Positions 35,123-44,292 of a stretch of 64,000 nt of DNA are shown here, one piece after another. Position 1 is the first letter of the stretch, and each line of letters starts with the position of its first letter. The notes beneath the pieces were generated by a model. The model was given only the letters and a program-made list of their open reading frames with translations, had not been told where the DNA came from and ran no database searches. The stretch covers positions 1 to 64,000 of the forward strand of contig JAFYLQ010000018.1 of NCBI GenBank assembly GCA_017550105.1. The letters run 5' to 3'. The position numbers and the translations under genes are program-made. Source of the DNA: Clostridia bacterium (GTDB lineage Bacteria; Bacillota; Clostridia; Oscillospirales; Acutalibacteraceae).

Positions 35123-35155
35123 AAAATTACCGTCCTTTCGGGCGGTAATTTTTTG
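35123..35155. terminator. Terminator between nrdD and trxB
   Basis: 10-bp outer stem AAAATTACCG / CGGTAATTTT plus 3 inner pairs (35123-35135, 35140-35152), TTTC loop, T-run on the minus strand. It may partly separate trxB expression from nrdD. Confidence 0.8.
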
Positions 35156-35159
35156 TTGA

Positions 35160-37541
35160 TTAAAGAGATTCGATAAATGCTTTAACTGCAGGAAGGTCTG
35201 CAATCTTTTCGTAGCTGTCACCCTTCTGAATTACAAGAGTGGGAGCCTGTTTAAGCTCAAGAGCAGTTGCGAAATCTCTGTTTTCTTCAACAAAGAGCTT
35301 TTCGTATGCAATGCCCTTCTTTTCAAGAAGCTGAGCAGCTATTTTACATTTGGGGCAGGTTTTTGTTGCAAAGAGAATGAACTTTGCATCTGCATCAACT
35401 GTTACTTCCTCTTTGTGGTCGCAACAAGCACAGTGAGCATGGTCAACAACTCTGTTTTCCTTTGTAAGCTGTGAGTTTGCAACGTCATAAACACGTCTGT
35501 CCTTGAACTCCTGTGCCTTACCGTCGTTGAAGTTCTGAACGGGACGGTAGTAACCTGTAATACGGCTATAAACCTCTGTTGCCTTTTCACAATCGGGGCA
35601 GGAGTAAACCTCACCCTTGATGTAACCGTGGTTGCTACATACTGAGTATGTGGGAGAAATTGAGTAGTAGGGAAGTCTGTAGTTAGCAGCAATCTTTCTT
35701 ACGATATCTGCAGCAGCCTTCCAGTCGGGAAGCTTTTCACCGAGGAATGCGTGGAATACAGTACCTGATGTGTAAAGAGTATGAAGCTCATCCTGTGCAT
35801 CAAGTGCTTCAAAGATATCTGCAGTATAACCAACGGGAAGATGTGAAGAGTTGGTGTAGTAGGGTGTGCCGTTTTCGTTAGCCTGAATAATTGCGGGATA
35901 GTGCTTTTTATCGTGCATTGCGAAACGGTAGGTTGTTGACTCAGCAGGAGTAGCCTCAAGGTTGTAAAGGTCGCCGTAAAGCTCCTGATAGTCAGAAAGT
36001 CTTTCTCTCATATGGTTGAGAACTTCCTTAGCAAACTCCTGAGTTTCCTTGTTAGTCATATCCTTGCGGAGCCATTTTGCATTAAGACCAACCTCGTTCA
36101 TACCGATAAGACCGATAGTTGAGAAGTGGTTTGTAAATGTTCCGAGGTATCTCTTGGTGTAGGGATAAAGACCCTCGTCAAGAAGCTTTGTGATAATATC
36201 TCTCTTGATTTTAAGTGAACGTGCAGAAATGTCCATAAGCTTATCAAGGCGCTTGTAGAAATCCTCTGCAGTTTCTGAAAGGTAAGCAATTCGGGGAAGG
36301 TTGATTGTAACAACACCGATTGAGCCTGTGCTTTCACCGCTACCGAAGAAGCCACCGCTCTTTTTACGAAGCTCACGAAGGTCAAGACGGAGTCTGCAGC
36401 ACATTGAACGAACGTCACTGGGCTCCATATCGGAGTTAACGTAGTTTGAGAAATAGGGAGTACCGTATTTTGCGGTCATTTCGAAGAGAAGCTTGTTGTT
36501 CTCTGTTTCGGACCAGTCGAAATCACTTGTAATTGAGTATGTGGGAATGGGATACTGGAAGCCACGGCCGTTAGCGTCACCCTCAATCATAATTTCGATG
36601 AAGGCCTTGTTAACCATATCCATTTCTTTCTTACAATCACCGTAAGTGAAGTCCATTTCCTTACCGCCTACAATAGCGGGCATATCCTTAAGGTCAGCGG
36701 GAACTGTCCAGTCAAGAGTGATGTTTGAGAAGGGAGCCTGTGTACCCCAACGAGAAGGTGTATTTACACCGAAAATGAAAGATTCAAGGCATTTTTTAAC
36801 CTGCTTGTAGTCAAGGTTATCAACCTTAACAAAGGGAGCAAGGTAAGTATCGAATGATGAGAATGCCTGAGCACCTGCCCACTCATTCTGCATAATACCA
36901 AGGAAGTTAACCATCTGGTTGCAGAGTGTAGCAAGGTGACTTGCAGGAGCAGAGGTAATCTTGCCGGGAACACCGCCGAGACCCTCCTGAATAAGCTGCT
37001 TTAATGACCAACCTGCACAGTAGCCTGTGAGCATTGAAAGGTCGTGAATGTGGATATCTGCGTTACGGTGAGCGTTAGCAATTTCCTCATCATAAACCTC
37101 AGAGAGCCAGTAGTTAGCAGTAATAGCACCTGAGTTTGAAAGAATAAGACCACCAACAGAATAGGTAACGGTTGAGTTCTCCTTAACACGCCAGTCAGTA
37201 ACCTTAACGTAGCTGTCAACAAGTTCCTTATAGTCAAGGATTGTTGATTTCATATTACGGATTTTTTCACGCTGTTTTCTGTAAAGAATGTATGACTTTG
37301 CAACGTCTGCATAGCCTGCCTGAACAAGAACGGACTCAACACTATCCTGAACGTCCTCAACTGCAACAAGGTTGTTGCTGATTTTGGGCTCAAAGTTTGC
37401 AGTAACCTTGAGAGCAAGGAAGTCGATGATGTTGTCGTTGTACTGTTTGTTACATGCTTCAAAAGCCTGTTTAATAGCAATAGCGATTTTTTCAATATTA
37501 AAATCTGCAATTTTGCCGTCACGTTTAATTACCTGATACAT
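35160..37541 (-). CDS. nrdD: Anaerobic ribonucleoside-triphosphate reductase with fused C-terminal redoxin domain
   Basis: Class III enzyme reducing NTPs to dNTPs by glycyl-radical chemistry. 793 residues. Residues 1-90 are an ATP-cone allosteric domain. The barrel follows, then the zinc site (SVCSNHGYIKGEVYSCPDC near 640) and the glycyl-radical motif RITGYYRP near 670. Two further cysteine pairs (HCACC) precede an extra ~75-residue thioredoxin/glutaredoxin fold with CPKC (KFILFATKTCPKCKIA) and cis-Pro QAPTLVI. The fusion suggests redoxin-supplied electrons rather than formate. Promoter and NrdR boxes are upstream; trxB is downstream. Confidence 0.95.
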   Translation of the reverse strand: MYQVIKRDGKIADFNIEKIAIAIKQAFEACNKQYNDNIIDFLALKVTANFEPKISNNLVAVEDVQDSVESVLVQAGYADVAKSYILYRKQREKIRNMKSTILDYKELVDSYVKVTDWRVKENSTVTYSVGGLILSNSGAITANYWLSEVYDEEIANAHRNADIHIHDLSMLTGYCAGWSLKQLIQEGLGGVPGKITSAPASHLATLCNQMVNFLGIMQNEWAGAQAFSSFDTYLAPFVKVDNLDYKQVKKCLESFIFGVNTPSRWGTQAPFSNITLDWTVPADLKDMPAIVGGKEMDFTYGDCKKEMDMVNKAFIEIMIEGDANGRGFQYPIPTYSITSDFDWSETENNKLLFEMTAKYGTPYFSNYVNSDMEPSDVRSMCCRLRLDLRELRKKSGGFFGSGESTGSIGVVTINLPRIAYLSETAEDFYKRLDKLMDISARSLKIKRDIITKLLDEGLYPYTKRYLGTFTNHFSTIGLIGMNEVGLNAKWLRKDMTNKETQEFAKEVLNHMRERLSDYQELYGDLYNLEATPAESTTYRFAMHDKKHYPAIIQANENGTPYYTNSSHLPVGYTADIFEALDAQDELHTLYTSGTVFHAFLGEKLPDWKAAADIVRKIAANYRLPYYSISPTYSVCSNHGYIKGEVYSCPDCEKATEVYSRITGYYRPVQNFNDGKAQEFKDRRVYDVANSQLTKENRVVDHAHCACCDHKEEVTVDADAKFILFATKTCPKCKIAAQLLEKKGIAYEKLFVEENRDFATALELKQAPTLVIQKGDSYEKIADLPAVKAFIESL

Positions 37542-37639
37542 AAACTTCTCCTTCTTTCGTTTTAAATATATTGAAATGTTAAACCTGTGTATATACCTTT
37601 CAGGGCAGAATTACACAACCCCAAAAGGTGAGCGTATTG

Positions 37640-37668
37640 ATAATAGCAGATAAATATGTCATTGTCAA
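37640..37668 (-). promoter_or_regulatory. nrdD promoter
   Basis: Minus strand TTGACA (37663-37668), 17-nt spacer, TATTAT (37640-37645). Predicted leader ~90 nt. An NrdR box abuts the -35 box. Confidence 0.75.
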
Positions 37669-37676
37669 CCCTAAAA

Positions 37677-37734
37677 ACACAATATCTTGTGTTTCGTTTT
37701 TAAATATTTTTTACCAAAACACAAGATATTGTTT
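37677..37734. promoter_or_regulatory. NrdR box pair proximal to nrdD
   Basis: ACACAATATCTTGTGT (37677-37692) and ACACAAGATATTGTTT (37719-37734), both close to the NrdR consensus acaCwAtATaTwGtgt. The spacing of 42 bp places them on the same helix face. NrdR is the ATP/dATP-sensing repressor of ribonucleotide reductase genes. Confidence 0.8.
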
Positions 37735-37825
37735 GATTTTGGTGAAAATGTAGTAAATATGCATAGAATATTATATGTTCTTTTGTACAACTTTGCTTTT
37801 TGTGTTGTGTAACTGTGTTTTCACC

Positions 37826-37862
37826 CCACTATATCTTGTGCCCGAACCACTATATATTGTGG
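37826..37862. promoter_or_regulatory. Distal NrdR box pair
   Basis: CCACTATATCTTGTGC (37826-37841) and CCACTATATATTGTGG (37847-37862), 21 bp centre to centre, two helical turns. They lie ~290 bp upstream of nrdD, far from the identified promoter, so they may loop to the proximal pair or mark a second promoter. Confidence 0.7.
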
Positions 37863-37863
37863 T

Positions 37864-37900
37864 AAAAAAACAGAACATCCCGTTTTACACAAGATGTTCT
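37864..37900 (-). terminator. Terminator of the nrdG-sirtuin operon
   Basis: 8-bp stem AGAACATC / GATGTTCT (37872-37879, 37893-37900), followed on the minus strand by GTTTTTTT. It overlaps the last codons of the sirtuin gene. Confidence 0.7.
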
Positions 37901-38607
37901 ATCACATTTATTATATCATCGTATATAACAATATCCGCTTTTTGGTCGTATGGTGTGGGCGATTTATTTATGAGCACTATGGTTTCACCCTTAAAATACC
38001 CCACGAAGGACGCTGCAGGATAAACCGCCAGAGAGGTACCTATTATTATGAGTAAATCCGCTTCTCTTATGGCTTTTAAAGCACCCTTAACAACGTTATC
38101 GTCAAGACCCTCCTCGTAAAGCACCACATCGGGTTTTACAGTACCGCCACATTTTTCGCATTTCGGTACGTCTGCACTTTTATATACGTAATCACCATCA
38201 AAAAAGCTACCGCAATCAAGACAAAAGTTACGATGAACGCTGCCGTGCAGTTCGTAAACCTCCGTACATCCCGCTTTGGAGTGAAGACCATCTATATTCT
38301 GAGTCACAACACTGACTTTTTTCCCCTGCTTTTCAAGCTGAGCAAAGTAGAGATGGGCTTTGTTGGGCTCTGCCTCAGGATACATCATTTTTGATTTATA
38401 AAATTCGTAAAACAAATCCGTATGCTTCACAAAAAAACTATGGAAAATTATTTCTTCGGGAGCATATCCGCTTTTGTCCGTCTCGCTGTAAAGACCCTTG
38501 GCGGAACGGAAATCGGGAATACCCGAAGGGCAACTGATACCCGCACCCGTAAAAACACAGATTCTTTCAGCTTTTTGCATTGCCTCACGTAATTTTTGTA
38601 TGCTCAT
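37885..38607 (-). CDS. cobB: NAD-dependent protein deacylase, sirtuin family
   Basis: 240 residues. NAD-binding FTGAGISCPSGIPDFRS near residue 19, catalytic TQNIDGLHSKAG near 104 with the His in YELHGSVHRN, a CxxC zinc pair at FCLDCGSF and PKCEKCGG, and IIGTSLAVYPAASF near 195. It removes acyl groups from lysines using NAD+. It starts 1 nt after the nrdG stop codon, so it is co-translated with the RNR activase; whether it acts on NrdD or NrdG is unknown. Confidence 0.95.
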   Translation of the reverse strand: MSIQKLREAMQKAERICVFTGAGISCPSGIPDFRSAKGLYSETDKSGYAPEEIIFHSFFVKHTDLFYEFYKSKMMYPEAEPNKAHLYFAQLEKQGKKVSVVTQNIDGLHSKAGCTEVYELHGSVHRNFCLDCGSFFDGDYVYKSADVPKCEKCGGTVKPDVVLYEEGLDDNVVKGALKAIREADLLIIIGTSLAVYPAASFVGYFKGETIVLINKSPTPYDQKADIVIYDDIINVIEHLV

Positions 38608-38608
38608 A

Positions 38609-39298
38609 TTACATACCTCTTAATTCTGCCCGAGGAATGTATTTTTGCACAACCTTTAACATTTCGCGCATTTCATTCCTTGAAACACCCTTACAGCTAC
38701 CGTCAATAAGGTTACCTGAATCCTCAAAATTCTGAAGGAAATATTTGGGCGTGCCCTGTATCCATCGGGCTAATTTTTCAATATCTGAAATGGTATGAAA
38801 ATCCGCCGTTACGGTGGTTCTGAACTCGTAATCAATACCGCTGTTTTTAAGTAAATCAATACTTTTTTCTATGGGGGTAATATCAAAATTCTTCACCCCG
38901 ATGGTTTCGCCGTACCTTTCGGGACAGTTTTTAATGTCCATCGCCACGTAATCTGCAAGACCTAACTGAAGTATACCCTCAAGCTTTTCGGGAAAGGAGC
39001 CGTTAGTATCAAGCTTTATGGCAAAGCCCTTCTCCTTTATTTCATACAAAAAACGCTCAATATCCTTTTGTAACAAGGGCTCTCCGCCTGTAATCGCCAC
39101 TCCGTCAAGGACGTTTTTACGTCTTTCAAGATGGGCAAAAATTTCTTCCTCGCTGTAAACCACGTCGTCAAGCTCCGTCACAAGCAATGCATTATGACAG
39201 AAGGGACATCTGAAATTACAACCGCCCGTAAACACCGTACAAGCCGTTCTGCCGGGGAAATCAAGAACAGTCAGGGTCTGAAAACCTTTTATCAACAT
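38609..39298 (-). CDS. nrdG: Anaerobic ribonucleoside-triphosphate reductase activating protein
   Basis: Radical SAM activase that installs the glycyl radical on NrdD. 229 residues from the ATG at 39298, which has GGTGAT 5 nt upstream; earlier in-frame starts lack a ribosome site. The cluster motif is GGCNFRCPFCHN near residue 26 (CxxxCxxC), followed by GVAITGGEPLLQ near 70 and LGLADYVAMDIKN near 110. It belongs to the longer NrdG2-like form (~230 residues). Confidence 0.93.
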   Translation of the reverse strand: MLIKGFQTLTVLDFPGRTACTVFTGGCNFRCPFCHNALLVTELDDVVYSEEEIFAHLERRKNVLDGVAITGGEPLLQKDIERFLYEIKEKGFAIKLDTNGSFPEKLEGILQLGLADYVAMDIKNCPERYGETIGVKNFDITPIEKSIDLLKNSGIDYEFRTTVTADFHTISDIEKLARWIQGTPKYFLQNFEDSGNLIDGSCKGVSRNEMREMLKVVQKYIPRAELRGM

Positions 39299-39435
39299 TT
39301 TTATCACCATAAAAATTATATATTCCCCGATTAAACAAGTCAACCCGATTTATAATTTTTGCCGATATTTGCCGTTTTTCAGGCAAATCACAATATTTAT
39401 ACAATATATATAATAATTTCTCTGTATTTTGTGTA

Positions 39436-39464
39436 TTTACATTTTGAAATATCTGTGATATAAT
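39436..39464 (+). promoter_or_regulatory. Promoter of the secreted cysteine-protein pair
   Basis: TTTACA (39436-39441), 17-nt spacer, TATAAT (39459-39464), 41 nt before the ATG. Confidence 0.7.
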
Positions 39465-39505
39465 ACTGTCACTAGTAGTGTACATTAATTTATGGAGGAA
39501 TCATT

Positions 39506-40153
39506 ATGAGAACAAAAAAAGCAATTGCTGTTTTGCTTGCAGTAGTTATACTTGCAATTCCTTTTGCAGTTGTATCTTCAGCATCATCTGCAATCGTTTC
39601 AGCACCCATCAAAACACAGTATACAGACTGTGAATACTTCAACCCCCAGGGTCTTGTTGTTGAATACGAAGGCAAAGAGGTTGCCTATTCACCCATCGAC
39701 CCCGACTTCGCTTTCTCACCTGCTCTTAACGAATACCTTACAGTAGGTACCAACAGCGACGGTGACGATTTACCCACAAACACTGTTGAGGTTTACTACA
39801 AAAACGAATTCGTTGGCACAGTTGAAATCGAAGTTAGCCACGTTCTTGGCGAAATTACCTTCCTTAGCGAAGCAGGTCACGGTCAGTACTGCCTCGGTTG
39901 CGGTAAGGTTCACAATTACTCAGAGCACAACATCCCCGAATACATCCCCAACGATGACGGCGGAATCTTCCTTGCACAGACCGAAACAGGTACTTGCCTC
40001 GATTGCGGTGGCAAGGTTACACGTAACATTCCCGGTACAGAAGGCTTCGTATCAATTTTCGGTGGTGAAATGACCGACCTTGAATCAACAGTTATCGGTT
40101 ATATCTACACAATTCTCGTTTCACTTGTACAGGCTCTTGCCGGTATTCGCTAA
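39506..40153 (+). CDS. Secreted protein with two CxxCG knuckles (first of a pair)
   Basis: 215 residues, family not recognised. Signal peptide about 1-27 (IAVLLAVVILAIPFAVVSSA). After a ~100-residue beta-like domain come SHVLGEITFLSEAGHGQYCLG-type segment, CLGCGKVH near residue 130 and CLDCGGKVTRN near 170: two CxxCG pairs 40 residues apart with flanking His, likely one zinc site or two disulfides. The last ~20 residues (YIYTILVSLVQALAGI) form a hydrophobic helix without a charged tail. It precedes a related gene by 15 nt with good ribosome sites on both. Confidence 0.8.
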   Translation: MRTKKAIAVLLAVVILAIPFAVVSSASSAIVSAPIKTQYTDCEYFNPQGLVVEYEGKEVAYSPIDPDFAFSPALNEYLTVGTNSDGDDLPTNTVEVYYKNEFVGTVEIEVSHVLGEITFLSEAGHGQYCLGCGKVHNYSEHNIPEYIPNDDGGIFLAQTETGTCLDCGGKVTRNIPGTEGFVSIFGGEMTDLESTVIGYIYTILVSLVQALAGIR

Positions 40154-40168
40154 TCGGAGGTAACAAAA

Positions 40169-41377
40169 ATGAAAAAATTACTTTCAGTTTTACTTGTTGC
40201 AGTAATGCTTGTTTCAAGCCTCGGCTTGATTTCAGTTTCTGCTGAAGAAGCAACACCTGCACTTTCATACACCGTTACAGGTTCCTACAACCTTAGCGGT
40301 AAAACAAACGCTATGAAAGAGCTTTTCAACGTTGACGTTGTTATTGACTCATCAAAAATCGCCGCTCTTGACGGTGGTTCAAAAGCATACACATACGAAA
40401 TCAACTCCATCGTTGCAAACGGCATCGACTATATGACTGATGAAGAAGCTTTCTTCGCAGCATTCGACGCTGAGGATTATGCAGGTACAGTTTTCGAGGT
40501 TACCTTCACAATCAACTTTGAAAACGACAAGGTTTTCGGTAAACTCGATTACACCGTTAACGCAACAGGCTTTACGGAGCCTCTTGAGGTTGGTCTCGGC
40601 CCCGTTGACGAAGCTTTATCAAACGTTTCTCTTCCCGTAGACGTTACTTTCTCAGATAACGTTTGGCAGTTCCCTGCTCTTGATGAAATGGAAATTCTCC
40701 AGAAGCCCACAAGACAGGATTACAAAGACACAGAAAAATTTGACTTTGAAGGTACAAAGATTGCTGTTTCAACAAAGGTTGCTACAAGCTACGAAGAAGT
40801 TCCCGATTCAACAGGTGCTCTTCACAGAGTTTACACCTACGAAGAAGGCTATTCAGGTATTGTTGAATATGGTCCAGAAACAGCCAATATGTTCTCTGCT
40901 AACCCCTCAAAGGACGAAAAGCTTAACGTTAATGTAACCGAGGTTATCGCTTACTTTGACGGCATTGAGCTTGTAAAGCTCCCTGTTACTGTTGAGCACG
41001 CTTGGGCAAAGGGTTACTCAAGCATCACAACTGACAAGTACACAGACGCAAAGCCCGGCTACCACGCAATAATTTGTGACGGTTGCGGCGAAGCACACGA
41101 TGCACAGCCCCACACCCCCTCACCCGTTCTTGACGAAAACGGCGAAGTTATGTATGACGAAGAAGGCGAAGTAATTTGCTGGACATACAACAATGACCAG
41201 ACATTCCTTAACAACGGTACTGAATCTTCAATCTGCTCCGACTGTGGCGCTGTTCTTACAAGAAACACATTCAACACAGCAGACTATAACACAGACCTTG
41301 CTAACTACCACTTCATCCGTGTAATCCTTGATTACATCAATGCCCTTCTCAGAATCATCAACGGTTCAATGGGTTAA
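40169..41377 (+). CDS. Secreted protein with two CxxCG knuckles (second of a pair)
   Basis: 402 residues, family not recognised. Signal peptide about 1-25 (LLSVLLVAVMLVSSLGLIS). Residues ~30-260 look like an all-beta, Ig- or cohesin-like domain. The C-terminal ~110 residues match the upstream protein in layout: a conserved His (TVEHAW), GYHAIICDGCGEAH near 305, a long acidic insert, SSICSDCGAVLTRNTF near 360, and a final hydrophobic helix (FIRVILDYINALLRII). The two genes share promoter and terminator, so the products likely work together outside the cell. Confidence 0.8.
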   Translation: MKKLLSVLLVAVMLVSSLGLISVSAEEATPALSYTVTGSYNLSGKTNAMKELFNVDVVIDSSKIAALDGGSKAYTYEINSIVANGIDYMTDEEAFFAAFDAEDYAGTVFEVTFTINFENDKVFGKLDYTVNATGFTEPLEVGLGPVDEALSNVSLPVDVTFSDNVWQFPALDEMEILQKPTRQDYKDTEKFDFEGTKIAVSTKVATSYEEVPDSTGALHRVYTYEEGYSGIVEYGPETANMFSANPSKDEKLNVNVTEVIAYFDGIELVKLPVTVEHAWAKGYSSITTDKYTDAKPGYHAIICDGCGEAHDAQPHTPSPVLDENGEVMYDEEGEVICWTYNNDQTFLNNGTESSICSDCGAVLTRNTFNTADYNTDLANYHFIRVILDYINALLRIINGSMG

Positions 41378-41407
41378 TTAAATACACTACAATATTCGTG
41401 TTAACGA

Positions 41408-41442
41408 AACCCTCGCAGTCTTCTGCGAGGGTTCTTTTTTTA
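41408..41442 (+). terminator. Terminator of the secreted pair
   Basis: 11-bp perfect stem AACCCTCGCAG / CTGCGAGGGTT (41408-41418, 41423-41433), TCTT loop, TTTTTTT tail. Confidence 0.92.
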
Positions 41443-41466
41443 TTGTATACTTATACTATTTAAATA

Positions 41467-41502
41467 ACGGTGCATCCGATTTCTCTCGGATACACCGTGC
41501 TT
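41467..41502 (-). terminator. rmuC terminator
   Basis: 13-bp stem with one mismatch (41467-41479, 41486-41498), 6-nt loop; minus-strand tail is TTATTT. Confidence 0.65.
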
Positions 41503-42768
41503 TTATTCCTCTATTTCAAAAAACTGTTCTGCGGCGGAGGATTCGATTGCCTCAACACCCTTAAGCTTTTTGTTTATGATTTCGTTTCTCTTTTGTGCCT
41601 CGTCAAGGGATTTACCTGCCTCGTCGATTTTCTTTCTTGCTTTTTCAAGGGTTACACCAAAGGTTTCGTACTGAGACTTGGCAACGGAAAGAAGCTTTCG
41701 TACCTCGTCGGCTTTTTCATTTATTGCCATAGCCTTGAAGCCCATAGCAAATGAATTAAGAAGTGCTGTAATTGTGGAGGGTCCTGCAACCATAACGTTT
41801 TGTGCCTGTAGCTTTTCTGCAATGCCTGTTTTAGAGGAAGCAATCTCTGCATACAAGCCCTCGGTTGCGAGGTAAAGCACCGCAAAGGGCGTTGTCTTGG
41901 GAACACAGATATATTTCTTAATATCCTTAGCCTCTGCAAGGACTCTGTCCTCAAGGGCTTTTCGAGCCACCCTCAGGGCTTCGGGGTCTGCATTATCTGC
42001 CGCTTCGCACACTCTTACGTAATCCTCAAGGGGGAACTTAGAGTCAATGGGAAGATAAACGTCCTCACCGTTTTTATCACTATTGGGGAAGCGGATTGCA
42101 AATTCAACCCTTTCCGCATTGTTTTTGGGCGAATAGTTTTTTACGTAAAGCCCCGGTATTGTCTGGTCAAGAATGGCTTCAAGCTGAACCTCTGCCCAGG
42201 TACCCCTTGCCTTAACGTTGGTAAGCACCCTGTTAAGTGACGTTACGTTTGTGGTAACCCCCTGCGAAAGCTCCTTCATTTCGCCCAAGGATTTATAAAC
42301 GTTTTCAAGCTGCTCAGAAACCGTTTTGAAGGACGAATTAAGCCTTGTTGTGAGAGTTGACGTAAGCTTCTCGTCAACGGTAACTCGCATTTCCTCAAGC
42401 TTTTTCTCGTTGCTTTCCTGCATACGGGCAATGGACTCGTTAACAACCCTTGCCTGTTTTTCGGAGCTTACGGCATTTTGCTCCTGAATGGATTTAAGTG
42501 AAGTGCCGATTTTTTCCGTTAAATCAATTCTGCTCTGATAATTTTCCTTGAGCATTTCGTTTAATTTGTTTTCGATTTTACCAAGAGCCGCCGTTGTATC
42601 ATCACGGGACTCCTTTGAGGAACGAGCCATTTCCTCACGGTTACGGCGAAACTCCTCATAAATAGCATCATCATTCTTGTTCTTTTTCAAGGACAACACA
42701 AGAACAATGCAAACAATTGATAGTACGACGGTAAGTACGCCGAACAATATAATTAAAATTTCTGTCAT
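41503..42768 (-). CDS. rmuC: DNA recombination protein RmuC
   Basis: 421 residues. N-terminal membrane helix (about 3-26, ILFGVLTVVLSIVCIVLVLSL), a long coiled coil (~40-155), then the RmuC nuclease-like core with KARGTWAEVQLEAIL near residue 190, YLPIDSKFPLEDYVRV near 245 and LYLATEGLYAEIAS near 305. RmuC limits inversion at short repeats. It follows glpK by 3 nt and ends the malQ operon. Confidence 0.95.
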   Translation of the reverse strand: MTEILIILFGVLTVVLSIVCIVLVLSLKKNKNDDAIYEEFRRNREEMARSSKESRDDTTAALGKIENKLNEMLKENYQSRIDLTEKIGTSLKSIQEQNAVSSEKQARVVNESIARMQESNEKKLEEMRVTVDEKLTSTLTTRLNSSFKTVSEQLENVYKSLGEMKELSQGVTTNVTSLNRVLTNVKARGTWAEVQLEAILDQTIPGLYVKNYSPKNNAERVEFAIRFPNSDKNGEDVYLPIDSKFPLEDYVRVCEAADNADPEALRVARKALEDRVLAEAKDIKKYICVPKTTPFAVLYLATEGLYAEIASSKTGIAEKLQAQNVMVAGPSTITALLNSFAMGFKAMAINEKADEVRKLLSVAKSQYETFGVTLEKARKKIDEAGKSLDEAQKRNEIINKKLKGVEAIESSAAEQFFEIEE

Positions 42769-42771
42769 AAA

Positions 42772-44277
42772 TTAATCTTTCTCCCAATCCATTGCCTTAG
42801 ATACAGCCTTATGCCAACCCTTAAGGGCATTCTCACGGCTTGAATTATCAATCTCGGGAATAAAAATTCTGTCAACCTCGCGAACGTGCTCGATTTCGTC
42901 AAAGTCCTTCCAGAAGCCAACTGCAAGACCCGCCATATATGCGGCACCGAGAGCCGTAGTTTCAACAAGCTTTGGTCTGTTGACCTTTGATGACGTAAGG
43001 TTTGCCTGAATCTGAAGCATAATATTACTTACGGAGGCACCGCCGTCAACACGAAGCTCACTCATAATAATGTTACTATCCTTGGACATAGCATCCACAA
43101 GGTCAGTTACCTGATAAGCAATGCTTTCAAGAACCGCTCTTGCAAAATGAGCACGGTTAACGCCACGGGTAAGACCCACAATACAGCCTCTTGCATACAT
43201 ATCCCAATATGGTGCGCCAAGACCCGTAAATGCAGGTACAAGATAAATGCCGTTAGCGTCGGGCACACTTTCTGCAAGGAAGTCGCACTCACTGGGCTCT
43301 GCAATAAGTCTTAATTCATCACGAAGCCACTTAATAACCGAGCCCGCATTAAAGGCGCTACCCTCAAGGTCATAAGTAACCTTTCCGTTGATACCCCAAG
43401 CAATACCCTCTATAAGATTGTTCTTAGAATGTATACGCTTGTCGCCTGTGTTCATAAGCAGGAAGCAACCTGTACCGTAGGTGTTTTTTGCCTGACCTGC
43501 ATTGAAGCATGCCTGACCGAAAAGAGCCGCCTGCTGGTCACCGATAGCACCTGAAATAGGAATTCCTGCAAGGGCTTTAAGTCCCGGCACGTCCTCACTG
43601 ACGTAGCCGTAAACGGAGCTGCACTCACGTACCTCGGGAAGAATATTCATAGGAATACCAAGCTCCATACAAAGCCTTTCATCCCAACATAGCTTTTCAA
43701 TATCAAAAAGCATTGTACGTGCGGCGTTACTGTAATCGGTAACGTGTGCCTTCTTGCCCGTAAGGTTCCATATAAGCCATGTTTCAACAGTACCGAAAAG
43801 AAGCCTGTTTTCTGAAGCAAGTGTTCTTGCCTCGGGAACGTTATCAAGAATCCATTTGATTTTTGTTGCACTGAAATATGCATCAATAAGAAGACCCGTA
43901 CGCTCTTTAACGTATTCCTCAAGCCCTCTTGCCTTCAAATCCTCACAAATGGGAGCAGTTCTTCTGCACTGCCACACAATCGCGTTATAAACGGGCTTAC
44001 CCGTCTCCTTATCCCAGAGAATGGTTGTTTCACGCTGATTAGTAATACCGATTGCGGCAATATCCTCGGGGTTAATACCACCGTTAAAAAGCGCCGAGGA
44101 AACAGAGCGTAGCTGTGAATCAAGTATTTCGTAGGGATTATGCTCAACCCAACCTGAATTGGGATAAATCTGCTCAAACTCATACTGACCCTTGGCAACA
44201 ATTTCACCCTTTTTATTAAAAACAATGGTTCTTGAGGATGTAGTACCCTGGTCTAAAGCGAGAACGTATTTTTTCAT
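42772..44277 (-). CDS. glpK: Glycerol kinase
   Basis: 501 residues, full length. FGGY carbohydrate kinase: [19 protein letters not shown] at the N-terminus, [17 protein letters not shown] near 79 with [25 protein letters not shown] near 260, and [14 protein letters not shown]. It phosphorylates glycerol to glycerol-3-phosphate. Unusually it is in an operon with malQ, an HAD phosphatase and a dockerin protein rather than with glpF or glpD. Confidence 0.97.
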   Translation of the reverse strand: MKKYVLALDQGTTSSRTIVFNKKGEIVAKGQYEFEQIYPNSGWVEHNPYEILDSQLRSVSSALFNGGINPEDIAAIGITNQRETTILWDKETGKPVYNAIVWQCRRTAPICEDLKARGLEEYVKERTGLLIDAYFSATKIKWILDNVPEARTLASENRLLFGTVETWLIWNLTGKKAHVTDYSNAARTMLFDIEKLCWDERLCMELGIPMNILPEVRECSSVYGYVSEDVPGLKALAGIPISGAIGDQQAALFGQACFNAGQAKNTYGTGCFLLMNTGDKRIHSKNNLIEGIAWGINGKVTYDLEGSAFNAGSVIKWLRDELRLIAEPSECDFLAESVPDANGIYLVPAFTGLGAPYWDMYARGCIVGLTRGVNRAHFARAVLESIAYQVTDLVDAMSKDSNIIMSELRVDGGASVSNIMLQIQANLTSSKVNRPKLVETTALGAAYMAGLAVGFWKDFDEIEHVREVDRIFIPEIDNSSRENALKGWHKAVSKAMDWEKD

Positions 44278-44292
44278 AAGCTGACACTCCTT

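Noticed and set aside
37889..37904. Fifth NrdR box (ACACAAGATGTTCTAT)
   Set aside because: Right half does not fit and it is part of the sirtuin terminator stem and coding end.
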